DNA of 64,000 nucleotides from Devosia sp. ZB163. GTDB lineage: Bacteria > Pseudomonadota > Alphaproteobacteria > Rhizobiales > Devosiaceae. Numbering within the stretch: the first letter of the stretch is position 1; each line of letters begins with the position of its first letter. Shown here in pieces: positions 16,503 through 25,198 of this stretch. Location: contig NZ_JAQRMY010000001.1 in NCBI RefSeq assembly GCF_028613635.1, positions 601,778 through 665,777 on the forward strand. The letters are read 5' to 3'. The notes beneath the pieces are model-generated. The model did no database searches, was not told where the DNA came from, and saw nothing but the letters and a program-made list of their open reading frames with translations. The position numbers were made by a program, and so were the translations under genes.

Positions 16503-17306
16503 ATGGGGAACGCGGCCGCAGCGCCCGTGCTCGAGGCGCGCAATATCGCGCGGCATTTCGGCGCCGTGACGGCGCTGGCCGATGCCTCGCTGCAACTCTA
16601 TCCGCGTGAAGTCGTCGGCCTCGTCGGCGACAATGGCGCCGGCAAGTCGACACTGCTGAAGATCCTTTCCGGCATCGTCGCGCCCTCAGCCGGCGAGATC
16701 GTCATCGACGGCCGGCCGGTGGTGCTGAAGCGGGCGCAGGACGCCATGGATGCGGGGATCGAGACGGTCTACCAGGACCTCGCCCTCGTTGACACCATGT
16801 CGGCCTACCAGAACGTCTACCTCGGCCGCGAGGAGCTTTCGGCCAACCCGCTGAAGCGCTTCTTCAACCTCGTCGACGACCGCCGGATGCGCGAACGCGC
16901 CCGCGAGGTGCTGGACGCGCTGCAGGTGAAGATCCCCTCGATCAATGTGTCGGTGAAGGGCATGTCGGGCGGCCAGCGCCAGTGCCTCGCCATTGCCCGG
17001 GCCCTGCTCTGGGGCCGCCGCATCGTCATCCTCGACGAGCCGACCGCGGCGCTCGGCGTGCGCGAGACCGGGCAGGTGCTCGAGGTCATCCGCGACCTCC
17101 GGAAGCACGACGTCTCGGTGATCATCGTCAGCCACAACATGCAGCAGCTGATGAGCGTCGCCGACCGCATCACGGTGATGCGGCTCGGCCGCTCGATCGC
17201 GACACGCACCGTCAAGGACACCGAGGTCAACGAGATCGTCGGTCTGATTACCGGCGCCATCCCGGGCGACTCGCCCGAGGCGCGCGCCGCTGAGGTTGCG
17301 GCCTGA
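16503..17306 (+). CDS. Sugar ABC transporter ATP-binding protein (single-domain, ribose/fructose type)
   Basis: A 267-residue ATPase. Walker A is GDNGAGKST, the signature MSGGQRQCLAIARAL, Walker B IVILDEPTAALGV, and the switch His is in IVSHNM. It has one ATPase domain only, like the FrcA type and unlike the two-domain RbsA at 47680. GGAGGAGAG lies six bases before the ATG. It opens the operon of binding protein, two permeases and dehydratase. A TTGACT is at 16409-16414 but the -10 region is poor. Confidence 0.93.
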   Translation: MGNAAAAPVLEARNIARHFGAVTALADASLQLYPREVVGLVGDNGAGKSTLLKILSGIVAPSAGEIVIDGRPVVLKRAQDAMDAGIETVYQDLALVDTMSAYQNVYLGREELSANPLKRFFNLVDDRRMRERAREVLDALQVKIPSINVSVKGMSGGQRQCLAIARALLWGRRIVILDEPTAALGVRETGQVLEVIRDLRKHDVSVIIVSHNMQQLMSVADRITVMRLGRSIATRTVKDTEVNEIVGLITGAIPGDSPEARAAEVAA

Positions 17307-17360
17307 GCCATGCGCTCCGGCCGCCGGAAGACGTTACCGCATATTCTAGGGAGGAGACCT

Positions 17361-18419
17361 ATGTTGCGTAACACGACCACCCGTACCCTCGCCATGATGG
17401 CGCTGTCGGTCCCGGCCATTCTGGGCCTCGCCGGCGTCGCCGAGGCGCAGGACAAGTTCAAGCTCGGCATGGCGGTGGGTGGCAACACCTGCTGCGAGTG
17501 GATGAAGTCGCAGGGCGACGTGGCCCGCGCCCTTGCCGAGAAGGAAGGCTGGGACTATGTCGAGCTTTCCAACAACAACGACCCGGCCACGGCGCTGAAG
17601 AACGCGCAGATCTTCGTGCAGGAAGGGGTCGACGCGGTCATCCAGTTCAACGGCCAGCCCTCGTCCAACCCGGCGATCTCGGCCGTCATGAAGCAGGCCG
17701 GCGTCCCCATCGTCACCTACGACATCGCCGATCCCGGCATGTACTTCGTCGGCATCGACAACCTGGCGGCCGGCATTGCCGGCGGCGAGGGCCTGGGCGC
17801 CATCGTCAAGGAGAAGTGGGCCTGCAACCCCGACCTCGTCATCTCGGCTGAAGGCGCTGCCGCCGGCATCGTCAACGAGTGGCGCACGGGCGGCATGCGC
17901 ACCGGCCTGAAGAACGTCTGCCCGGATATCCCGGCCGAGAAGTGGGTGAGCTTCGAGAGCCAGGGTGACGCCGCCGTCGGCCTGCCCGCGGCCCGCGACC
18001 TGCTCGCCGCGCATCCCGATGCCAAGAAGATCGCCGTGGTCGGTTTGAACGATGGCGGCGTACTGGCGCTGATCAATGCCGCCGAGCAGCTCGGCCGCGC
18101 CGATGAAGTGATCGGCTGGGGCCAGGACGGCGCCTTCATCACCGGCGACAACGTCAACCCGCACCTCGCCGGCTCGGTGTTCTACTTCCTCGAGGGCTAC
18201 GCCGTGTACGCCATCAAGGACGTGATCAAGCCGATCGCCGAGGGCAAGGAAGTGCCGCTGAAGGCCGATGCCGGCGACCCGGCCTCGAAGGTCCAGCCAT
18301 GCCCGGTCACCGCCGAGCAGGCCAAGGCCGTGCCCGACATGGCCGAACGCGTGAAGCAGCTGCTCGCCGCGCCGGCCGGGACCACCGAGTACGAGCTGTT
18401 CTGCCCCAACAAGGGCTGA
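17361..18419 (+). CDS. Periplasmic sugar-binding protein (ribose-type, PBP1 fold)
   Basis: A 352-residue binding protein. The signal peptide runs from MLRNTTTRTL to a cleavage near VAEAQD, and the mature protein starts KFKLGMAVGGNTCCEWMKS. It has the type I periplasmic-binding architecture with hinge segments such as ILSAEGAA-like and VVGLNDGG strands. AGGGAGGAG precedes the ATG by five bases; a start 51 bases upstream was rejected for lacking one. Ligand is probably a deoxysugar or pentose, judged from the mutarotase downstream. Confidence 0.9.
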   Translation: MLRNTTTRTLAMMALSVPAILGLAGVAEAQDKFKLGMAVGGNTCCEWMKSQGDVARALAEKEGWDYVELSNNNDPATALKNAQIFVQEGVDAVIQFNGQPSSNPAISAVMKQAGVPIVTYDIADPGMYFVGIDNLAAGIAGGEGLGAIVKEKWACNPDLVISAEGAAAGIVNEWRTGGMRTGLKNVCPDIPAEKWVSFESQGDAAVGLPAARDLLAAHPDAKKIAVVGLNDGGVLALINAAEQLGRADEVIGWGQDGAFITGDNVNPHLAGSVFYFLEGYAVYAIKDVIKPIAEGKEVPLKADAGDPASKVQPCPVTAEQAKAVPDMAERVKQLLAAPAGTTEYELFCPNKG

Positions 18420-18462
18420 GCCTCACGAGATAGCTGGCGCCCAGACCGCCGCAGCTATCGCC

Positions 18463-18581
18463 CCCTCTCCCCTCAGGGGAGAGGGTTGGGGTGAGGGGTG
18501 CAGCCTCTCGATAAGCGCTCGCTGCGCCGCTTCACCCTTCATCCGGCGCTTCGCGCCACCTTCTCCCCTGAGGGGAGAAGG
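18463..18581. repeat. RIME-like palindromic element, copy 3
   Basis: Two near-identical hairpins, CCCTCTCCCCTCAGGGGAGA-type (18463-18485) and CCTTCTCCCCTGAGGGGAGA-type (18559-18581), flank a 73-bp core. As in copy 2 the element lies directly after a binding-protein gene and before a permease gene. Confidence 0.8.
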
Positions 18582-18614
18582 GACAGACTGCCAGATTGTA
18601 ACGAGCCGAACGCC

Positions 18615-19604
18615 ATGTCCTTCAACCAAGCCATCGAGACCGCGCCGCCGGCCGTACCGTTAACGGTCCGTTTCGGCGGCTGGGGCACCGGACTGATGCT
18701 GCTCGCCGTGTGGCTGCTGCTCATCGCGGCCACCAGCCTCTACCGCCCCGACTTCTTCTCGCACCAGACGGTGCTGGCGGTGACCTTCACGATGGCCGTG
18801 GTCGGCGTCCTTGCCATCGGGCAGGGCATCGTCGCCATGTCGGGCGGCTTCATCGACCTGAGCCAGCCGGCCAACATGATCCTTGCGAGCCTCGTTGCCG
18901 TCCGGCTTTCGGAAGCCGGCATGCCGCTCGCCGTGGTGATCGTCGGCGCGATCCTTGCCGGCATGCTCTGGGGCGCGTTCAACGCCGCGATCATCGTCTT
19001 TGGCAAGCTCAACCCGGTGATCGTCACGCTCGCCACCAACTTCATCGGGCTTGCGGCGCTCTTTCTCGTCTTCCAGCTCGCCGAGGTGCCGATCGGCAGC
19101 GAGATCTATCATTTCGGCCGCGCCAGCTTCCTCGGCCTGCCCGCCATCTTCTGGCCCATGCTGGCGCTGGTGCTGGTCGTCGGCTTCCTCGTGCCGCGCA
19201 CCCGATACGGCCGCCGCATGATCGCGGTCGGCGGCAACCGCGCCGCTGCCAAGGCGCGCGGCATCTCGCTCAAGGCGACGCGCTTTGCCACCTTCATGGC
19301 GGCAGGCGGCTTTGTCGGCTTCGCGGCGGTCCTGTTCGCGGCGACCGCCGGGCCGTTCAATCCCGGCTCGGCCAACACGCTCCAGCTCAACATCATCGCC
19401 GGGGTGATCCTTGCCGGCATCTCGCTCGCCGGTGGGCGCGGCAATTTCTGGATGCTGCTGCTCTCGGTCGGGTTCCTTTCGACCATTCCGACTTCGCTGG
19501 TCTTTTTCGGGCTGAGCTCGGACACCCAGTCGATCTTCCAGGGCTTCATCCTCGTCATCGCCGTCGCCATCGACGGCTGGCGCGCACGGAGGGCTACGCC
19601 ATGA
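18615..19604 (+). CDS. Sugar ABC transporter permease (ribose type)
   Basis: A 329-residue permease of the branched-chain/ribose (BPD_transp_2) family, with about nine hydrophobic segments. The conserved loops ...GIVAMSGGFIDLS and the later VGGNRAAAKARGIS are typical of RbsC relatives. The start was set at the ATG giving MSFNQAIE; the open frame upstream only translates the repeat. It overlaps the next permease by ATGA. Confidence 0.9.
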   Translation: MSFNQAIETAPPAVPLTVRFGGWGTGLMLLAVWLLLIAATSLYRPDFFSHQTVLAVTFTMAVVGVLAIGQGIVAMSGGFIDLSQPANMILASLVAVRLSEAGMPLAVVIVGAILAGMLWGAFNAAIIVFGKLNPVIVTLATNFIGLAALFLVFQLAEVPIGSEIYHFGRASFLGLPAIFWPMLALVLVVGFLVPRTRYGRRMIAVGGNRAAAKARGISLKATRFATFMAAGGFVGFAAVLFAATAGPFNPGSANTLQLNIIAGVILAGISLAGGRGNFWMLLLSVGFLSTIPTSLVFFGLSSDTQSIFQGFILVIAVAIDGWRARRATP

Positions 19605-20599
19605 CCGACGTCACCGCCGCCCCAGCCAGGCGCCCGGGCCTCAGCGAGGACTGGCGCGCCGCGCTTACCGGCTCGGTCGCCTCGATCACGCTGACCTTCA
19701 TCGTCGTCGTCGCCATCGGCTGGTTCTGGGTCGGGCCGAAGTTCCTGAGCTTCGGCAACATCTCGATCATCGGCACCTTCGTCATCGTGCCGCTGATCGT
19801 CGGCGCCTTCGCGGGCTTTGCCCTGCTCTCCGGCGTCGTCGATCTCTCGATCGGCTCGATGGTCGGCTTCTCGTCGGCGCTGTTCGCGCTGCTGCTGTCG
19901 CTGGGCTGGGACCCGGCGAGTGCCGGCGCGGTGACGCTGCTCGCATGCCTCTGCTTCGGCGGCATCAACGCCATCGCCATTGTCGGGTTCGGCGCCGAGC
20001 CGATCGCGGCGACGCTCGGCATGCTGGTGGCGCTGCGCGGCATCGCCTGGGTGCTGCTCGGCTCGCAGGGCTCGATCTTTGCCTTCAACCTCGACATGTT
20101 CAACCTCGTGAGCACGACCGTCGGCGGCCTGCCGCTGTTCTTCCTTCTCGCCATCGCGCTGACGCTGGTCGCGGCGCTGGTCGTCACCAAAACTCGGGTC
20201 GGCCGGCACATCCGGGCCGTCGGCGGCGATGACAAGGCGGCGGCCCGCGCCGGCATTTCGGTGAAGAAGGTGCGCGTCGCGGCGCTGCTGCTCTCGGCCT
20301 TCGGCGCCGGCCTCGGTGGTATCGTCTATGCCGCCCAGCTCGGCTCGGCGGCGCGGGCCACCGGCTTCGGGCTCGAGTTCCAGGTCTATGCCGCGCTGAT
20401 GATCGGCGGGTACTCGATCCTGCGCGGCGGCGTCGGCAACCCGATCGGCGGGGCGCTCGGCCTGCTCGCCGTGGCCGGGGTTTCCAACATCCTCGATCTC
20501 AAGGCCATCAGCCCGTACTTCGTGAACATCATTGTCGGCCTGTTGCTGCTTGCCGCCGTGCTGCTCGACCGCATCCGTGGCGGCGACGCCTACGAATAA
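19601..20599 (+). CDS. Sugar ABC transporter permease (ribose type)
   Basis: A 332-residue second RbsC-type permease. FALLSGVVDLSIGSMVGFSS is the hallmark loop, with IRAVGGDDKAAARAGISVKK near residue 205. It starts at the ATG of an ATGA overlap. A single ATPase with two different permeases suggests a heterodimeric channel. Confidence 0.9.
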   Translation: MTDVTAAPARRPGLSEDWRAALTGSVASITLTFIVVVAIGWFWVGPKFLSFGNISIIGTFVIVPLIVGAFAGFALLSGVVDLSIGSMVGFSSALFALLLSLGWDPASAGAVTLLACLCFGGINAIAIVGFGAEPIAATLGMLVALRGIAWVLLGSQGSIFAFNLDMFNLVSTTVGGLPLFFLLAIALTLVAALVVTKTRVGRHIRAVGGDDKAAARAGISVKKVRVAALLLSAFGAGLGGIVYAAQLGSAARATGFGLEFQVYAALMIGGYSILRGGVGNPIGGALGLLAVAGVSNILDLKAISPYFVNIIVGLLLLAAVLLDRIRGGDAYE

Positions 20600-20626
20600 T
20601 CCTGAACCATTAGGGACACCCACGCC

Positions 20627-21820
20627 GTGAAGATTTCAGACATCACCATCAAGTCGTTCCGCACCTATGCCGATCGCTGGGACGTCGGCCACGCGCTGCC
20701 GTTGCCGAACACCCAGATGATGCAGACCGTGCTCACCATCCACACCGACGAAGGCGTGGTCGGGCACTATTTCGGCGGCGGCTCGCATGGCGACAACGAG
20801 GGCCTGAACGTCGTCGACCAGCAGCAGATCCTCTGGCGCATCAAGGACCTGCTCGTCGGGCAGGACCCGATGGATCGCGAGATGATCTGGAAGTGGATGT
20901 GGGTCGCCAACGTGCAGGAGAACGTCGCGTCGGTGATCGACAACGCGCTCTGGGACCTCGCCGGCCGCTACGCCAACCTGCCGGTCTACAAGCTGATGGG
21001 GGGCGCCGGGCGCGAGAAGGTGAAGGCCTATGCTTCGACCTATCCCAATATCGGCAAGCCGCACGTCTATGCCGAGCACGCGCTGGCCTGCAAGAACGAG
21101 GGCTACCAGGCCTACAAGATCCACCCGCACTATTTCTGGAACCCCGAGACCGGAACCCCGACGCCGGGCCGCCCCTCCAACATCAAGGCCGATATCGAGA
21201 CCTGTCACCTGGTGCGCGAGGCGGTGGGACCGGACTACGTGCTGATGTTCGATCCCTGGGGCACCTACATGACCATGGAAGAGGCGATCCAGGTCGGCCG
21301 CGAGCTCGAAAAGCTCAACTTCTACTGGTACGAGCACCCGATGCCGGAATACCGCACCGAGAGCTATGTGCGGCTGTCGCGCGAGCTGTCGATCCCGATC
21401 CTGTCGCCCGAGATCATCGCCGGCGGCGTGTTCTCGCGCGCCGAGTGGATTCTGCGCGGTGCGGGCGACATGAGCCGTATCGACGTGGTCCGCGGCGGCA
21501 TCACCGGGGCGCGCAAGACCGCCATCGTCGCCGAGGCCTATGGCCTGCGCTGCGAGATGCACATGGCCGGCTGGGGCAACCTGCAGGTGATCGGCGCGAC
21601 CTCGGAAGATACGTCCGAGTACTACGAGAAGGGCCTCCTCGCGCCGGGCGTCGATTACGACGCGCCGCACCCCTACCTCCACAACACTGTCGACAAGATC
21701 GACTCGGAGGGCTTCGTGCACCTGCCCAAGGGTCCGGGCATGGGCTACGAGATTGCGTGGGACTACATCGACGACAACCTGATCGAGCCCAACGCGACGA
21801 CCAAGAAGACGCATTGGTAA
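20627..21820 (+). CDS. Enolase-superfamily sugar-acid dehydratase, substrate unknown
   Basis: A 397-residue mandelate racemase-type protein, GTG start. AYKIHPHYF carries the K-x-H catalytic pair on the second barrel strand; the metal ligands are likely Asp in LMFDPWG, Glu in YWYEHPMPE and Glu in LSPEIIAGG; a late histidine lies in EMHMAGWG. The ligands point to a working acid-sugar dehydratase. With a rhamnose-type mutarotase, an aldolase and a dehydrogenase downstream, the substrate is plausibly a 6-deoxyaldonate (such as L-rhamnonate or L-fuconate), but it differs clearly from the RhmD-like gene at 44092. Confidence 0.82.
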   Translation: MKISDITIKSFRTYADRWDVGHALPLPNTQMMQTVLTIHTDEGVVGHYFGGGSHGDNEGLNVVDQQQILWRIKDLLVGQDPMDREMIWKWMWVANVQENVASVIDNALWDLAGRYANLPVYKLMGGAGREKVKAYASTYPNIGKPHVYAEHALACKNEGYQAYKIHPHYFWNPETGTPTPGRPSNIKADIETCHLVREAVGPDYVLMFDPWGTYMTMEEAIQVGRELEKLNFYWYEHPMPEYRTESYVRLSRELSIPILSPEIIAGGVFSRAEWILRGAGDMSRIDVVRGGITGARKTAIVAEAYGLRCEMHMAGWGNLQVIGATSEDTSEYYEKGLLAPGVDYDAPHPYLHNTVDKIDSEGFVHLPKGPGMGYEIAWDYIDDNLIEPNATTKKTHW

Positions 21821-21863
21821 GGACGCATGCTGGCCTGTCTGTCTCCATTTGCACCGGCCCACA

Positions 21864-21972
21864 CCCTCCCCTCGACGGGGAGGGCTGGGGTGGGGTGTGC
21901 GGAGCCAGTGACAGTGCAGTCGGGTACCGGGCTCGTCGCCCCCCACCCCATCCCTCCCCGCAAGGGGGAGGG
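21864..21972. repeat. RIME-like palindromic element, copy 4
   Basis: Hairpins CCCTCCCCTCGACGGGGAGG-type (21864-21884) and CCCTCCCCGCAAGGGGGAGG-type (21952-21972) flank inner arms GGGTGGGG-type and CCCCACCCC-type. It lies between the dehydratase and IclR genes. Confidence 0.75.
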
Positions 21973-22006
21973 TGACCCGACTGCAGCCGCAGGAGTTGAA
22001 ACCTAG

Positions 22007-22795
22007 ATGTCGAGCATCACCCGATCGGTCCAGGCCATGGACCTTCTCGCAAGGAAGGGTCCGCTCGGCGTGCGCGCCGTCGCGCAGCAGTTGCAGCTGC
22101 CGCTCGGCTCGGTGCACCGGATGCTGCTCGACCTGGCCGAGGAGGGGGTGGTCGACCGCACGCCTTCGGGTGAGTGGGAACTGAGCTTCCGGCTGCTCGA
22201 GATCACCGGGCTGCAGCTCGATCGCATCGACCTGCCCCGGCTCTGCCGGCCCTTTGCCGAACGGATCGCCGAGGCGACGCGGGAGACGGTGAACGTCAAT
22301 GCGCTGAGCGGCGTCCATGGCGTCTGCATCGACAAGGTGCGCGGCAACGAGGGCATGCAGCTCGACCTCCGCATCGGTTCGCGTGGGCCGCTCAACTGCG
22401 GCGGCGCGGGCAAGGCCATGCTCGCGTATATGCCTGAGGCGCGGCAGGAGGAGATCTATACCCACCCGCTGCCGGCGCTCACCAGCCACACCATCACCGA
22501 CGCAGAGGAACTGCGTGCGGAGATCGGGCGCATCCGCGAGCGCTTCTATTCGATCGACGACCAGGAGGTGGTGATGGGCGTCTACTGCGTCGCCGTGCCC
22601 CTGCTCGACCGCTCGGGCCATTCGGTTGGCGCAATGAGCGTCACCGGGCCGTCGGTGAAGAAGCCCGGCGGCGAGAACGTCATGCCTGTCGTCGCCATGC
22701 TGTGGGATGCCTGCGAGCATGTGAGCCGCCGCCTCGGCTTTGCCGGGACGTGGCCCCCGGTCGCGGTTGCCGCCGACAAACGCATCGCTGTCTGA
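22007..22795 (+). CDS. IclR-family transcriptional regulator
   Basis: A 262-residue regulator. The N-terminal winged helix has AMDLLARKGPLGVRAVAQQL and LPLGSVHRMLLDL as the recognition helix (about residues 12-48). The effector domain shows GPLNCGGAGKAMLAYMP, the usual IclR ligand-pocket segment, and PLLDRSGHSVGAMSV near the end. It lies inside the catabolic operon and may regulate it from within. Confidence 0.9.
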   Translation: MSSITRSVQAMDLLARKGPLGVRAVAQQLQLPLGSVHRMLLDLAEEGVVDRTPSGEWELSFRLLEITGLQLDRIDLPRLCRPFAERIAEATRETVNVNALSGVHGVCIDKVRGNEGMQLDLRIGSRGPLNCGGAGKAMLAYMPEARQEEIYTHPLPALTSHTITDAEELRAEIGRIRERFYSIDDQEVVMGVYCVAVPLLDRSGHSVGAMSVTGPSVKKPGGENVMPVVAMLWDACEHVSRRLGFAGTWPPVAVAADKRIAV

Positions 22796-22808
22796 GGAGA
22801 ACAAGACG

Positions 22809-23120
22809 ATGGTCCGCATCGCCTGGATGATGAAGCTGAAGCCCGGCAACGAGGCGATCTACAAGCAGAAGCACGACGAGATCTGGCCCGAGATGCTCGA
22901 GGCCATGAAGCGCGACGGTGTGCGCACCTTCTCGATCTACCGCAACGGGCTCGACCTGTTCGCCTACATGGAGCGCGACGGCGCGCCCGGCCCGGACGAC
23001 AAGCCGACCGACCTCACCTGGCGCTGGTGGGAGATGATGGCGCCCTACATGGAAACCAATTCCGACTTCTCGCCGGTGCAACGCCCGGTCGAGGAAATGT
23101 TCAACTTCGAAAATCGCTGA
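22809..23120 (+). CDS. rhaM: L-rhamnose mutarotase family protein
   Basis: A 103-residue RhaM (DUF718) protein, a dimeric ferredoxin-like fold that interconverts alpha and beta L-rhamnose. Signatures are RIAWMMKLKPGNEAIYKQKH and DEIWPEML with the catalytic His, a central SIYRNGLDLFAYME strand, and the closing WWEMMAPYMETN. The ATG follows the IclR stop by 13 bases with GAGGAG before it. A second copy is at 45273. Whether this one prefers rhamnose or another 6-deoxysugar is not known. Confidence 0.88.
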   Translation: MVRIAWMMKLKPGNEAIYKQKHDEIWPEMLEAMKRDGVRTFSIYRNGLDLFAYMERDGAPGPDDKPTDLTWRWWEMMAPYMETNSDFSPVQRPVEEMFNFENR

Positions 23121-23134
23121 AAGAGCTTTTGCCC

Positions 23135-24043
23135 ATGACTTCGGCCGCCATCAGGGGCGTTGTGCCCATTCTCGTCACCCCGTTCCATCTCGATGGCAGC
23201 ATCGACGAGGAGAGCCTTGCGCGCCTGATCGAGTTCAACATCGCGGCGGGCGTACATGGCCTCGGCGTGGCGCTGGGCAGCGAGGTGTTCAAGTTCAACG
23301 AGGCCGAGCGGGCCCAGATCACGCACGCGACGGTGAAGGCGGTGAACGGCCGGGTGCCGGTCATCATCAACTCGGGGGCGGCCGGTACCGACCTTGCGGT
23401 GTTCTACTCGAAGGCCGCCGAGGCCGCCGGCGCCGATGCGCTGATGGTGATCCCGCCCTCGTTCATGCCGGTGACCGCGGAAGAAATCTTCGACTACTAC
23501 CGCGCCATCGACGCCGCAGTCGGCATCCCGATCATCCTCCAGGACGTCCCGCAGGGGCCGATCTCGCCGGCCCTGGCGCTGCGCATCGCCAAGGCCTGCC
23601 CGAACGTGACGTATATCAAGGTCGAGACCCAGCCGGTCACCGGCAAGGTGGAGGCGATGGCTGCGGCGGTTGGCGACAAGCTGACCATCTTCGGCGGCGC
23701 CGGCGGCAGCCACTTCATCGAGGAACTGCGGCGCGGCGCGCATGGCACCATGCCGTTCTGCAGCCAGCCGGCCGACTTCGTCGCCGTCTGGGATGCTTTC
23801 CAGAAGGGCGATGAAGCCACTGCGCGCCAGCGTTTCGACGCCACGATCATGGCGGTGAACCGGCTCGGCAACCAGGGCGGCGATATCTTCTACGCCATTC
23901 ACAAGCAGCTGCTGGTGCGCCGCGGCATCATCCGCCATGCGCTGGTGCGGAGCCCGACCACGGCGGTCGATCCGATCACGCAGCGCGAGATCGACGAACT
24001 GCTCGCGACGATCGTTCCGACGCCGGTCGCCTTCGGAGCCTGA
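23135..24043 (+). CDS. Dihydrodipicolinate synthase-family aldolase
   Basis: A 302-residue class I aldolase of the DapA/NanA family. The Schiff-base lysine is K162 in TYIKVET. The usual Tyr of the YN-x-P motif is replaced: the segment reads ILQDVPQG, with Gln136 in the tyrosine position. The GTTGE loop is also altered (ALGSEVF). So it is not a housekeeping DapA; it probably cleaves or dehydrates a 2-keto-3-deoxy sugar acid made by the dehydratase at 20627. It starts 14 bases after the mutarotase. Confidence 0.83.
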   Translation: MTSAAIRGVVPILVTPFHLDGSIDEESLARLIEFNIAAGVHGLGVALGSEVFKFNEAERAQITHATVKAVNGRVPVIINSGAAGTDLAVFYSKAAEAAGADALMVIPPSFMPVTAEEIFDYYRAIDAAVGIPIILQDVPQGPISPALALRIAKACPNVTYIKVETQPVTGKVEAMAAAVGDKLTIFGGAGGSHFIEELRRGAHGTMPFCSQPADFVAVWDAFQKGDEATARQRFDATIMAVNRLGNQGGDIFYAIHKQLLVRRGIIRHALVRSPTTAVDPITQREIDELLATIVPTPVAFGA

Positions 24044-24044
24044 G

Positions 24045-25076
24045 ATGGACCCCTTCGCGCTGAGGCCGCTCGGCCGGACGTCGCTCGAGCTGCCGCGGCT
24101 CGGCATGGGCGGCGCGGCGCTGGGCAACATCTTCAGTGTCATTCCCGACAGCGAGGCCGACGCCACCATGGACGCGGCCTGGGACGCGGGCGTGCGCTTC
24201 TACGACACCTCGCCCTGGTACGGCCGCGGCCTCAGCGAACACCGCATAGGACGGGGGCTCTACCTGCGTCCGCGCCACGAGGCGATCGTCTCGACCAAGG
24301 TCGGCCGCATTTTCACCGCACCGGCTGACCCCGACGCCTTCGAGCGCAGCGAGCGGGCCTGGCCCAACGGGCTGAAGTTCGAGCACCACCACGACTACAC
24401 CCATGCCGGCATCATGCGAAGCTACGAGGACAGCCTGCAGCGGCTGCGGATGAACCGCGTCGACGTGCTGGTGATCCACGACCTCGACCTCGCCAATCTC
24501 GGCTCGGAGGAACTGGTGGCGAGGCACCTCGACGAGCTCGATGCCGGCGGCGGCATGCGGGCGCTCGAGGAGCTGAAGGCGGCGCGGCTGATCAAGGCTG
24601 TTGGCGCCGGCGTCAACCGCATGGGCACTATCCCCCGCTTCCTCGAGCGCTTCGATCTCGACTTCTTCCTCGTGGCGCTGCCCTACACGCTGGCCGAGCA
24701 GCCGGTGCTGGATGCGGAGTTCCCGCTCTGCGAGGCGCGCGGCGTCGGTGTGATCATCGGCGGCGTGTTCGCTTCGGGCATCCTCGCGACGGGACCGGTG
24801 CCGGGGGCGCGCTACAACTATGCGATCGCCAACGAGGAGCAGCTGGCCCGGGTTGGCAGCATGCAGGCCGTCTGCGAACGCCATGGCGTGCCCCTCGCTT
24901 CGGCGGCGCTGCAGTTCACGCTGCATCATCCGATCGTTGCTTCGGTGATCCCCGGCGCCTTCCAGCCGGATCAGCCGCGGCGCAATGTCGAGAGCATGCG
25001 CGTCGATGTGCCAGCCGACCTCTGGGCCGAACTGAAGCACGAGGGGCTGCTCCGCGAAGACGCGCCGACGCCCTGA
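24045..25076 (+). CDS. Aldo/keto reductase (fucose/rhamnose dehydrogenase-like)
   Basis: A 343-residue AKR with the tetrad intact: Asp and Tyr in FYDTSPWYGRG, Lys in STKVGRI, His in LVIHDLD. The SPWYGRGLSEHR motif is that of the aldose/pyridoxal 4-dehydrogenase subgroup. The expected role is NAD(P)-dependent oxidation of the free sugar to the lactone, the first step of the route. The ATG lies one base after the aldolase stop. A paralogue is at 46641. Confidence 0.85.
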   Translation: MDPFALRPLGRTSLELPRLGMGGAALGNIFSVIPDSEADATMDAAWDAGVRFYDTSPWYGRGLSEHRIGRGLYLRPRHEAIVSTKVGRIFTAPADPDAFERSERAWPNGLKFEHHHDYTHAGIMRSYEDSLQRLRMNRVDVLVIHDLDLANLGSEELVARHLDELDAGGGMRALEELKAARLIKAVGAGVNRMGTIPRFLERFDLDFFLVALPYTLAEQPVLDAEFPLCEARGVGVIIGGVFASGILATGPVPGARYNYAIANEEQLARVGSMQAVCERHGVPLASAALQFTLHHPIVASVIPGAFQPDQPRRNVESMRVDVPADLWAELKHEGLLREDAPTP

Positions 25077-25198
25077 CCGGGGCCCGGACTCGTTCGGCTT
25101 GTCGATAATATTGAGTCGAGATCGACGCTTAGTTGGCGCAATATAGTTAGGTAGGGCGGGCTCAGACTGTTTCCGTAGGTTGGAGCGGAGACGTCGCC

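Noticed and set aside
20636-22849. 737-codon minus-strand frame
   Set aside because: Antisense to the dehydratase, the repeat and the IclR gene; composition is biased and no domain is visible.
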